A DNA stretch of 64,000 nt. Origin: Streptomyces aculeolatus (GTDB taxonomy: Bacteria > Actinomycetota > Actinomycetes > Streptomycetales > Streptomycetaceae). The position numbers and the translations under genes were made by a program. Position 1 is the stretch's first letter; each line of letters starts with the position of its first letter. The stretch spans positions 62,001 through 126,000 of the forward strand of contig NZ_JAINRD010000009.1 in the NCBI RefSeq assembly GCF_020400605.1, in the 5' to 3' direction. Positions 50,476-57,737 of this stretch are shown here, piece after piece. The notes under the pieces were generated by a model. The model saw only the letters and a program-made list of their open reading frames with translations. It was not told the DNA's origin and searched no databases.

Positions 50476-50501
50476 CCGGCTGACCCGGCGCCGCCGGTCC
50501 C

Positions 50502-51764
50502 TCAAGCCTCCCGCGGGCGCGTCGCGTACTGCATGGCGTACGCGATGAGCGCCGCCGCTCCGGCGAGCAGCGCGACCGTGCTCAGCGCGGCGCGCAGCGA
50601 GAACCAGTCGGCGAGGAAGCCGATCGCCGGCGGGCCGAGGAGCATGCCTCCGTAGCCGAGGGTGGACGCGGCGGCGACGCCGTGCGGCCCGGCCAGCTCG
50701 CCGGCCCGGCCGATGGCGATGGGGAAGATGTTGGCCAGGCCGAGCCCGGTGAGGGCGAAGCCGGCCAGCGTGCCCCAGACGTACGGGGAGAAGGAGCCGA
50801 GCACCATCCCGGCGCACGCGGTCGCGCCGCCCGCGACCAGGGCCCGGTTCTGGCCGAGCCGCAGCAGCAGCGCGGTGCCGGAGAGCCGTCCGGCGGTCAT
50901 GGCGAGGGCGAAGACGGAGTACCCGGCGGCGGCCAGGCCCGGGCCGGCGTCCAGGGACTCCTTGAGGTGCAGCGCGCTCCAGTCGGCCATGGCACCCTCG
51001 CCGTACGCGGTGCACAGCGCCATGAGCCCGAGCACGGCGACGAGCACCCGGACGCGGCCGGCGGGCAGCGCCGCGGCCGGCTCGTCCCCGCCGCCCGGCT
51101 CCGCCGTGCTCTCGGGGGCCGGCGGCGGCTTCGGGGCCGGGAGGGCGAGCAGCGCGCGCCCCGCGAAGGCGGTGACGGCCAGCCCGAGCAGCGCCAGCAG
51201 CAGCAGGTGCCGGGTGGGGGAGAGGTGCCCGGCGACGAGCGCGCCGAGCCCGGCGCCGAGCATCCCGCCGAGGCTGAACGCCGCGTGGAAGCTGGGCAGT
51301 ATCGGCCGCCGCAGCGCGGCCACCAGGTCGACGGCGGCGCTGTTCATGGCGACGTTGATGGAGCCGAACGCAGCGCCGAACACCAGCAGGACCAGGCCGA
51401 GCGCGAGGGCGGAGCGGGTCAGCGGCGGCAGCACCACGCCGGCGCAGAGCAGCACGGCGGTGCCCACCGTGACCACGTGCGCACCGTAGCGGCGGATGAG
51501 GCCGCCGGTGAGCACCATGGTCGCCACCCCGCCCGCGGACACGCCGAGCAGCGCCAGGCCCAGGGCGCTGGGCGAGGCGCCGGTCTGGTCCTTGATGTCG
51601 GGGATGCGGACGACCCAGCCGGCGAAGACGAAGCCGTCGAGGGCGAAGAAGACGGTCAGGACGGTACGGAGACGGGCGAGCTGTGCTCCGGCGGGGCCGC
51701 GGGGCACGGTGCTGCCGCGCAGTGACCGGGGGAGCGCCGCCCGTATTTTGTTTAGCGTCGGCAC
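50502..51764 (-). CDS. MFS transporter, leaderless start
   Basis: 420 residues from GTG 51764. This start has no binding site but lies six bases after a TATTCT -10, as expected for a leaderless mRNA; GTG 51707 is an alternative that would shorten the tail by 19 residues. Twelve helices, starting FFALDGFVFAGWVVRIPDI; the loop GGLIRRYGAHVV is the motif A position. It resembles the FucP/YbjJ-like branch, which includes sugar and drug exporters. It is divergent from a ROK regulator, with overlapping promoters. The substrate may be the sugar that the regulator senses. Confidence 0.88.
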   Translation of the reverse strand: MPTLNKIRAALPRSLRGSTVPRGPAGAQLARLRTVLTVFFALDGFVFAGWVVRIPDIKDQTGASPSALGLALLGVSAGGVATMVLTGGLIRRYGAHVVTVGTAVLLCAGVVLPPLTRSALALGLVLLVFGAAFGSINVAMNSAAVDLVAALRRPILPSFHAAFSLGGMLGAGLGALVAGHLSPTRHLLLLALLGLAVTAFAGRALLALPAPKPPPAPESTAEPGGGDEPAAALPAGRVRVLVAVLGLMALCTAYGEGAMADWSALHLKESLDAGPGLAAAGYSVFALAMTAGRLSGTALLLRLGQNRALVAGGATACAGMVLGSFSPYVWGTLAGFALTGLGLANIFPIAIGRAGELAGPHGVAAASTLGYGGMLLGPPAIGFLADWFSLRAALSTVALLAGAAALIAYAMQYATRPREA

Positions 51765-51800
51765 AAAGACAGAATAGGAGTGTGACGCCGACTCGTACAA
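51748..51800. promoter_or_regulatory. Overlapping divergent promoters of MFS and ROK genes
   Basis: Plus strand: TTGTTT (51748-51753), 16 bases, CAGAAT (51770-51775), then six bases to GTG 51782. Minus strand: TTGTAC (51800-51795), 18 bases, TATTCT (51776-51771), then six bases to GTG 51764. The two -10 elements use the same base pairs, and each -35 lies in the other gene's early coding region or just upstream of it. Confidence 0.6.
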
Positions 51801-53008
51801 GGCCCGCGCGACCCGAGAGAGGCCGGAGCGCGCTGGGGCCCGCGCTGGAGCTCGTCCACACCGGCCGGGCGCCCACCCGCGCCGTGCTCACCGCCGAGCT
51901 GGGTGTGACGCGCGCCACCGCGGGCGCCGTCGCGGCGGAACTGGCGGCGCTCGGCCTGATCACCGTCGACTCCCGGCCCGCCGCCGCCGGACACCAGGGC
52001 CGCCCCTCGCACGGCCTGTCCGTGAACCCCGCGGGCCCCGTCGTGCTCGCCGCCCAGGTGCACGCGGACGGCTTCCGCGCCGCGCTCGTCGGGCTCGGCG
52101 GCCGCATCGTCGCCACCGCCCCCGGCTGCGGTACGGTCCCGGCCGACCCCGCGCACGTACTCGCGGCCGTCGTCGAGGAGGGCGCGAAACTGCTGCGTGC
52201 CACCGGGCGGCGGTGCGTGGGCGCCGGCCTCGCCGTGCCGTCCGCGGTCGCGGAGCCGGACGGTGAAGCGCTCAACCCGCTGCACCTCGCCTGGCCCGCG
52301 GGCGCGCCCGTACGCCGCATCTTCCGCGACTGCCTGACCGACTCCGGCATCGACTTCGCCGTCCCCCCGCGGGCGTTCACCGGCAACGACGTCAACCTCG
52401 CCGCCCTGGCCGAGCACCGCCACGGCGCCGGCCGCGGCTCCGCGCACCTGCTGTGCGTGGCCACGGGACACCGCGGCGTCGGCGGGGCGCTCGTCCTCGA
52501 CGGGCGGCTGCACACCGGCAGCGCGGGCCTCGCGCTGGAGGTCGGCCACCTGACCGTCAACCCCGACGAGGGCCTGCCCTGCCACTGCGGCAGCCGCGGC
52601 TGCCTGGACGTCGAGACCGACCCGCTCGCGCTGCTCACGGCCGCCGGCCGCGCGCCGGGACCCGAGGTCTCGCTGCTCCAGCAGGCCCGTGACCTGGTAC
52701 GCGACGAGTACGCGGACCCGGCGGTCGCCACCGCCGTCGCGCTGGTCGCGGACCGCCTCGGCCTCGGCCTCGCCGGCCTGGTCAACATCCTCAACCCCGA
52801 CCGCATCATCCTCGGCGGCCTGCACCAGGTCCTGCTGGCCGCCGCCCCCGAGCGGCTGCGCGCCGTGGTGGCGGACCGCAGCCTGTGGGGCCGCAGCGGC
52901 GGCGTGCCGGTCCTGGAGTGCACCCTCGACCACAACAGCCTGGTCGGCGCGGCCGAACTCGCCTGGCAGCCGGTGCTCGACGACCCCCTCGGCGTACTGG
53001 AGCCGTGA
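51782..53008 (+). CDS. ROK-family transcriptional regulator
   Basis: 408 residues from GTG 51782; AGGAG sits only one base before it, so it is probably leaderless. The N-terminal winged helix is ALELVHTGRAPTRAVLTAELGVTRATAGAVAAELAALGLI. The ROK domain follows, with GAGLAVPSAV, FTGNDVNLAALAEHRHGAG, LALEVGHLTVNPDEG and the zinc motif CHCGSRGC. The kinase ATP loop is degenerate, as is usual in regulators of the NagC/Mlc/XylR type. It most likely controls the divergent MFS gene and itself. Confidence 0.9.
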   Translation: MTPTRTRPARPERGRSALGPALELVHTGRAPTRAVLTAELGVTRATAGAVAAELAALGLITVDSRPAAAGHQGRPSHGLSVNPAGPVVLAAQVHADGFRAALVGLGGRIVATAPGCGTVPADPAHVLAAVVEEGAKLLRATGRRCVGAGLAVPSAVAEPDGEALNPLHLAWPAGAPVRRIFRDCLTDSGIDFAVPPRAFTGNDVNLAALAEHRHGAGRGSAHLLCVATGHRGVGGALVLDGRLHTGSAGLALEVGHLTVNPDEGLPCHCGSRGCLDVETDPLALLTAAGRAPGPEVSLLQQARDLVRDEYADPAVATAVALVADRLGLGLAGLVNILNPDRIILGGLHQVLLAAAPERLRAVVADRSLWGRSGGVPVLECTLDHNSLVGAAELAWQPVLDDPLGVLEP

Positions 53009-53185
53009 GTCGCCGCCCGGCGCCGCCGGCCGTGCGGCAAGGTGGCCCGGGACGCCGGGGACACTGCGGTGCCGGAGCGGGACGGCCGCGCACCGATGAC
53101 TTCCGGGCCCGGCCGCGGTCACACCTACCGGACCCCGGGTCCCACGGACCGGGGTCACCAGGTGACGACGAAGGAAAGGCGCCCC

Positions 53186-53728
53186 ATGGCGAAGCTGCTG
53201 TACTCGGCCACCATGTCGCTCGACGGGTTCATCGCGGGGCCGGGAGGTGACATGTCCTGGCTCGCCGACCAGCTCGGGCCCAACCCGACGGTCGACGGGC
53301 TGATCCCGCAGGTCGGCTCGATCCTCTCGGGCGCCCGCAGTTTCCGCGGCGACGACCCGCACCGCGGCACCGAGAACGAGGGCGAGGCGTTCGGCGGCGG
53401 CTGGGAGGGACAGCAGTTCGTGCTCACCCACCACCCGCCCGCCGAGCCCGTCCCCGGCGTCACCTTCGCCGGCGACCTCGACACCGCGGTCACCGCGGCG
53501 AAGGCCGCCGCGGGCGACGCGTACGTGAACGTCATCGGCGCCGACGTCGCCCGCCAGTGCATCGAGGCGGGTCTGATGGACGAGGTGCTCGTGTTCACCG
53601 CACCGGTGTTCCTCGGCGGCGGCGTCCGGCTCTTCGACCGCCCCGGCGGCCCGCGGGTCCGGCTGGAGCAGATCCAGGTGACGGCCCTGCCGCACTGCAC
53701 CGGGATCTGGCTGCGCGTCATCGGCTGA
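53186..53728 (+). CDS. Dihydrofolate reductase family protein (RibD C-terminal-like)
   Basis: 180 residues from ATG 53186, with AAGGAAAGG upstream. The fold markers are KLLYSATMSLDGFIAGPGGDMSWL at the N-terminus, GSILSGARSFRGDD, QQFVLTHHPP, and AYVNVIGADVARQCIEAGLMDEVLVFTAPVFLGGGVRLF, the NADPH-binding half. These stand-alone RibD_C proteins are common in actinomycetes and reduce unknown substrates. The gene is monocistronic and is followed by a hairpin. Confidence 0.9.
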   Translation: MAKLLYSATMSLDGFIAGPGGDMSWLADQLGPNPTVDGLIPQVGSILSGARSFRGDDPHRGTENEGEAFGGGWEGQQFVLTHHPPAEPVPGVTFAGDLDTAVTAAKAAAGDAYVNVIGADVARQCIEAGLMDEVLVFTAPVFLGGGVRLFDRPGGPRVRLEQIQVTALPHCTGIWLRVIG

Positions 53729-53764
53729 GCGCCGTACGGACCCTCCCGCCCCGGTCGCGAGCGG

Positions 53765-53794
53765 CCGCGGGCCGGACCGCCGTCCGGTCCGCGG
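53765..53794 (+). terminator. Terminator of reductase-family gene
   Basis: 13-bp stem with one G-U (53765-53777 with 53782-53794) and a four-base loop, 36 bases after the stop. Confidence 0.65.
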
Positions 53795-53979
53795 CGCCCG
53801 CGCCGGTGGGGGGTGTGCCGCCCGCCCGGCCGGCCAGGTGCCGGGTCCGGCACGGCCGGGCGGGGCGGCTACGGAACCGCCGCCAGGCTGCGGGGAAGCG
53901 AGCGGACCCGATGCCGCACAGTCAACTCGCCACCCGTGGCCACCGGGAGGGCGCACACGCCACGACTGCGGGCGCGCAC

Positions 53980-53996
53980 TTCACACCCCGTGTGAA
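53980..53996 (+). promoter_or_regulatory. Perfect dyad upstream of XRE/TPR regulator
   Basis: TTCACAC and GTGTGAA face each other across CCC, about 11 bases upstream of the -10-like TACGCT. Its position near the -35 fits an operator, possibly autoregulatory. Confidence 0.5.
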
Positions 53997-54041
53997 AGGC
54001 CCTCGGTTACGCTGGCGAACACCCTGCTCGCGGGAGGGCAC

Positions 54042-55376
54042 ATGGAGCCCAACACCCTGCTCGACGCGGCACTCGACGAAGCCGGGATCTCCCACGCCGG
54101 GCTCGCCGCGCACGTCAACCGGGCCGGCGCCGCCCGCGGACTGCGGCTGCGCTACGAGCACACCGCCGTCGCCCGCTGGCTCAAGGGCCAGCGACCACGC
54201 GGCCAGGTGCCCGACCTCATCTGCGAGGTGCTCGCCGAGCGCCTCGACCGCCCGGTCACCCTGGACGACATCGGCTTCGGCGCCGCCGGCGGCCCCTCGG
54301 CCGCCGCACCGCTCGCCCGCTTCGTCGAGCGCGCCACCGCGCTGTGGCGCTCCGACGAGCAGCAGCACCCGCACGTCGTCGGCGCCCGCGCGCTCACCGG
54401 CACCCCCGCCGTCATCCCGGTGTGGGAGTGGGAGAACCCGCCGGAGGACGGCGACGTCTCCCGTACGGGCCCCGTGCACGTCAGCGAGGCCGACGTCACC
54501 ACCCTCCAGGCCGCCCGTGCCCACTACGAGCAGATGTACCGCAAGGCCGGCGGCATGGCGACCCGCGCCCGCGTCGTGCGCTTCCTCAACTCCGAGGCGG
54601 CGCCGCTGCTGCGCGGCTCGTACGGCGATGACGTCGGCCGCCGGCTGCACCGGGCCACCGGCGGCCTCGTCGCCGTCGCCGGTATCTGCGCGTACGACTC
54701 GGACGCCCTCGGCCTCTCGCAGCGCTACTTCCACCAGGCGCTGCGGCTGGCCAAGGCGAGCGGGGACCGCGGCTTCGGCGCGTACGTCATCGCCATGCTC
54801 GTCAACCAGTCGCTGTTCCTCGGGGAGTACCGCCAGGCGGTGGCGTTCGCGGAGGCCGCGCTGCGGGCCGCGGACGAGGACGTCAGCCCCGCCCTGGCGG
54901 CCGATCTGTACGCGATGCAGGCCAAGGCGTACGCCTTCCTCGGCGACCGCTCGGGCACCCTGGCCTGCATCCGCCGCGCCGAGTCCGCCGCCGGACGGAT
55001 CAGCGCACGCCGGGAGCCGGCCGAGACGGACTACGTCCAGCCGGGTCTGGTCAACGTGCAGGTCGCCGAGGCGCTCTTACGCATCGGCGACCTGCGCGCC
55101 GCCCGCGAACAGGCGGCGGCCGCCGTGCACCGGCCCGCACACGACCGGGGGCGGGTGCACCGGCTGGCGATTCTGAGCCACGTCGAACTGCGTCAGGGGG
55201 ACGCCGAGGAGGCGGCGCAGGCGGCGCTGGAAATGGCAAGGGCGGCCAGAGGGATGGAGTCGCAGCGGCTGCGGGACAGGTTGCGCGCGGTCCGTCGCCA
55301 TCTGACCGAGACCGGCGGAGGGGGGACCGCCGAGGCGGCAGAGCTGATCGACGCAGCGTTGCGCGTTCCGCTCTGA
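54042..55376 (+). CDS. XRE/TPR-type regulator (Nsd-like), contains a TTA codon
   Basis: 444 residues from ATG 54042, with GGGAGGG upstream. The N-terminal 75 residues look like an XRE-type DNA-binding domain: LLDAALDEAGISHAGLAAHVN and YEHTAVARWLKGQRPRG. The rest is helical with TPR-like units (SQRYFHQALRLAKASGD, YRQAVAFAEAALRAAD, DLRAAREQAAAAV). The plan is that of Streptomyces developmental regulators of the NsdA/NsdB type; orthology is not certain. Codon 346 is TTA (55077-55079), so translation depends on the bldA tRNA. A NUDIX gene follows after 44 bases and may be co-transcribed. Confidence 0.82.
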   Translation: MEPNTLLDAALDEAGISHAGLAAHVNRAGAARGLRLRYEHTAVARWLKGQRPRGQVPDLICEVLAERLDRPVTLDDIGFGAAGGPSAAAPLARFVERATALWRSDEQQHPHVVGARALTGTPAVIPVWEWENPPEDGDVSRTGPVHVSEADVTTLQAARAHYEQMYRKAGGMATRARVVRFLNSEAAPLLRGSYGDDVGRRLHRATGGLVAVAGICAYDSDALGLSQRYFHQALRLAKASGDRGFGAYVIAMLVNQSLFLGEYRQAVAFAEAALRAADEDVSPALAADLYAMQAKAYAFLGDRSGTLACIRRAESAAGRISARREPAETDYVQPGLVNVQVAEALLRIGDLRAAREQAAAAVHRPAHDRGRVHRLAILSHVELRQGDAEEAAQAALEMARAARGMESQRLRDRLRAVRRHLTETGGGGTAEAAELIDAALRVPL

Positions 55377-55420
55377 GACGGGGGCCGTCACCGCCACTGG
55401 ACGGCGACTAGGGGGACTAC

Positions 55421-55954
55421 GTGCGATGGAGGAATCTCAGGGAGCACACCGTGTACGAAAACCGCTGGTTCCGCGTCAACCTGGCCGACGTGGAACTCCC
55501 GGACGGGCGCCACCTTGACCACTACCTGATCCGCCTGCGACCCGTCGCCGTGGCGACCGCGGTCAACGAGGCGAACGAGGTGCTGCTGCTCTGGCGGCAC
55601 CGGTTCATCACCGACGTCTACGGATGGGAGCTGGCCGCCGGGGTGGTGGAGGACGGGGAGGACCCCGCTGCCGCCGCCGCCCGCGAGATGGAGGAGGAGA
55701 CCGGCTGGCGGCCCGGCCCGCTCACGCACCTGATGACCGTCGAGCCGTCCAACGGCCTGACGGACGCCCGGCACCTCATGTATTACGCCACGGAGGCGGT
55801 GCAGATCGGCGACCCCGAGGACGACTTCGAGTCCGACAGACGCGAGTGGGTGCCCCTGAAGGGGGTGCCCGACATGGTCGGCCGCGGCGAGGTGCCCGCG
55901 GCGAACATGGCCGCGGCGCTGCTGATGCTCCATCACCTCCGCCTCGGCGCCTGA
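55421..55954 (+). CDS. NUDIX hydrolase (ADP-ribose pyrophosphatase-like)
   Basis: 177 residues from GTG 55421, with GGGGG seven bases upstream. The NUDIX box is complete: AAGVVEDGEDPAAAAA then REMEEETGW, with the metal-binding Glu residues. The preceding strand WRHRFITDVYGWELAAG resembles ADP-ribose and nucleoside-diphosphate-sugar hydrolases (the YRH-x-W-E-x-P/A pattern). No extra domain. It follows the XRE/TPR regulator closely; whether the two work together is not known. Confidence 0.9.
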   Translation: MRWRNLREHTVYENRWFRVNLADVELPDGRHLDHYLIRLRPVAVATAVNEANEVLLLWRHRFITDVYGWELAAGVVEDGEDPAAAAAREMEEETGWRPGPLTHLMTVEPSNGLTDARHLMYYATEAVQIGDPEDDFESDRREWVPLKGVPDMVGRGEVPAANMAAALLMLHHLRLGA

Positions 55955-55965
55955 CCCGGCCGCAC

Positions 55966-56003
55966 CCGGCCGCCGGCCCCGCGGCGGCGGGGCCGGCGGC
56001 CGG
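55966..56003. terminator. 17-bp bidirectional terminator
   Basis: Perfect 17-bp stem (55966-55982 with 55987-56003) closed by GGCG, between the convergent NUDIX and small coiled-coil genes. Confidence 0.8.
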
Positions 56004-56026
56004 TGTCCGATGCCCGGGTACGCCGC

Positions 56027-56284
56027 TCAGCGCCCCAGGGCCTGCCATAAAGCCAGCACCATCGCGGCCGCGCCGGTCAGCGCGGCGATCGACGGCAGTG
56101 GCCAGCGCGAGTGCTCCAGCGAGGTGACGCGCGCCGTCAGCTCGTCGATCTCCCGCTCCATCTGCTGACTGCGCTGCGACAGCAGTGCGAGCCGTCCGTC
56201 GATGCGGGCCTGGCCCACGTCGAGGGAGCGCCTGATCTCGGCGAGCTCGGACACGACCGCACTCGTGTCGGGTTCGGTGGCCAC
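56027..56284 (-). CDS. Small coiled-coil protein with C-terminal membrane anchor, TTA codon
   Basis: 85 residues from GTG 56284, with AGGAGA seven bases upstream. Residues 10-55 form a heptad-rich helix (SELAEIRRSLDVGQARIDGRL, QRSQQMEREIDELTARV). A single membrane helix follows near the C-terminus (IAALTGAAAMVLALWQAL). Codon 79 is TTA (56050-56048), so translation may need bldA. Small actinobacterial proteins of this shape are of unknown function. A possible adaptor or scaffold role is inference only. Confidence 0.7.
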   Translation of the reverse strand: MATEPDTSAVVSELAEIRRSLDVGQARIDGRLALLSQRSQQMEREIDELTARVTSLEHSRWPLPSIAALTGAAAMVLALWQALGR

Positions 56285-56604
56285 GGTCTGCTCTCCTTTG
56301 TCCCGTCCGTGCCCCCGCGTCCACCTCCATGGAAGCGCTACCAGGGGGCGCACGGCAGCGTGTGGAGAGTGCATGTGCACGTGCAGCGGGCGCGCCCCGT
56401 GTGAATAGCTCACGCAGGGTGACGGCCGCGGGCGTACGGGCCGGCGCACGACCCCCGCGAAAAGCGCCGGGAAGCAGCCGCGGACCGCCCGCGTACTCCG
56501 CCGGGAGCAGGCCAGGTGCCGCTGGCCGTACGACGACCCGGACCCCCTCCGAGCGGGACTCTCGATGGTGTCAGCACCACGGAACCATCGAGGAGTTGAG
56601 AACG
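56285..56604. other. Gene-free divergent region upstream of SHOCT-ABC operon
   Basis: 320 bases between the coiled-coil gene and the SHOCT gene. It ends in a 9-bp dyad next to the SHOCT ribosome binding site (56561-56592). No other gene or repeat is recognised. Confidence 0.5.
56561..56592 (+). promoter_or_regulatory. Dyad at the SHOCT gene ribosome binding site
   Basis: CTCGATGGT (56561-56569) mirrors ACCATCGAG (56584-56592). The right arm shares bases with the GAGGAG site. A smaller stem GGTG-TCAG-CACC (56567-56578) uses the same left-arm bases, so the two structures exclude each other. It could be an operator or an mRNA switch. Confidence 0.45.
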
Positions 56605-56925
56605 ATGAACACCCTGGCGCACTGGAACGACGGCGGGCCCGGCCCGTGGATCCTGCTCTTCCCGCTCATGTGGGCGCTGGTCCTCGGCGGCCTGTTCTTC
56701 TTCGTCCGCCGGGTCGTCAGGCGCGGCCGCGGCGCACCCTGGCAGCGGTTCCGAGGCGGCCCCGGAGGTCCGGGCGGACCGGGCTACGGCGAGCAGTCGC
56801 CGATCGCGGTCCTCGGGCGGCGCTTCGCGGCAGGCGAGATCGACGAGGACGAGTACTGGCGCCGGCTGTCCGTGCTGAACGAGGAGTTCGGCCGCCGCGG
56901 CGAGGGCAAGGGCGGTGCGGCATGA
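56605..56925 (+). CDS. SHOCT-domain small membrane protein
   Basis: 106 residues from ATG 56605, with AGGAG ten bases upstream. One membrane helix (PWILLFPLMWALVLGGLFFFV), a basic Gly/Arg-rich linker, and a C-terminal SHOCT motif IAVLGRRFAAGEIDEDEYWRRLSVL. SHOCT is a short oligomerisation-type motif of unclear role. It overlaps the ABC ATPase start as ATGA, so it is translated with the exporter and may help assemble or regulate it. Confidence 0.85.
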   Translation: MNTLAHWNDGGPGPWILLFPLMWALVLGGLFFFVRRVVRRGRGAPWQRFRGGPGGPGGPGYGEQSPIAVLGRRFAAGEIDEDEYWRRLSVLNEEFGRRGEGKGGAA

Positions 56926-57737
56926 CATCCGCGACCGGCACCGCCCCCGTGGTCACCGGCGCGGCCGCCCGCGTCGTCGACGCGGCCAAGGTCTACGGCA
57001 GCGGCGACACCGAGGTCCGGGCGCTCGACGGCGTCGGTGTCGCCTTCCCGGCCGGGCAGTTCACCGCCATCATGGGCCCCTCGGGCTCCGGCAAGTCCAC
57101 GCTGATGCACTGCGCCGCCGGGCTCGACACGCTCACCGCCGGCGCCGCCTTCATCGGCGACACCGAGCTGGGCAGGCTCGACGACAAGCGGCTGACGATG
57201 CTGCGCCGCGACCGGATCGGCTTCGTCTTCCAGGCGTTCAACCTGCTGCCGACGCTGACGGTCGCGGAGAACATCACGCTGCCGACGGACCTCGCCGGCC
57301 GCCGCGGCGACCCCGCGTGGATCGACTCCCTGATCGACGTGGTCGGCCTGCGCGACCGGCTGCACCACCGGCCCGCCGAGCTGTCCGGCGGTCAGCAGCA
57401 GCGCGTCGCCGTGGCCCGCGCCTTCGCCGGCCGCCCCGACGTGGTCTTCGCCGACGAGCCGACCGGCAACCTCGACTCGCGCTCCGGCGCCGAGGTGCTG
57501 GGGCTGCTCGCCGACACCGTGCGCGAACTGGGCCGCACCGTCGTCATGGTCACCCACGACCCGGTCGCCGCGGCCTACGCCGACGAGGTGGTCTTCCTCG
57601 CCGACGGCCGGCTGGTCGACCGCATGGCGGCGCCCACCGCCGACCGCGTACTGGACCGCATGCAGCGCTTCGTGGGCGAGAGCCCCCGTACGGCCCGTTC
57701 CCTGGACACCACCGCGGAGAGGAAGAGTTCGTCATGA
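56922..57737 (+). CDS. MacB/LolD-type ABC transporter ATP-binding protein
   Basis: 271 residues from ATG 56922, overlapping the SHOCT gene by four bases. Walker A is MGPSGSGKST, the Q-loop is VFQAFNLLPTLTVAENI, the signature is ELSGGQQQR, Walker B is VVFADEPTGNLDSRSG and the switch His is in VMVTHDP. This is the ATPase type that drives FtsX-like permeases of the MacB/LolCDE kind. It overlaps the permease start by four bases. The C-terminal 40 residues are variable. Confidence 0.95.
   Translation: MTSATGTAPVVTGAAARVVDAAKVYGSGDTEVRALDGVGVAFPAGQFTAIMGPSGSGKSTLMHCAAGLDTLTAGAAFIGDTELGRLDDKRLTMLRRDRIGFVFQAFNLLPTLTVAENITLPTDLAGRRGDPAWIDSLIDVVGLRDRLHHRPAELSGGQQQRVAVARAFAGRPDVVFADEPTGNLDSRSGAEVLGLLADTVRELGRTVVMVTHDPVAAAYADEVVFLADGRLVDRMAAPTADRVLDRMQRFVGESPRTARSLDTTAERKSSS

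Larger units (their letters stand above)
53729..54041. other. Gene-free region before XRE/TPR regulator
   Basis: 313 bases with a terminator (53765-53794), a perfect dyad (53980-53996) and a -10-like TACGCT at 54008-54013. Nothing else is recognised. Confidence 0.5.
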
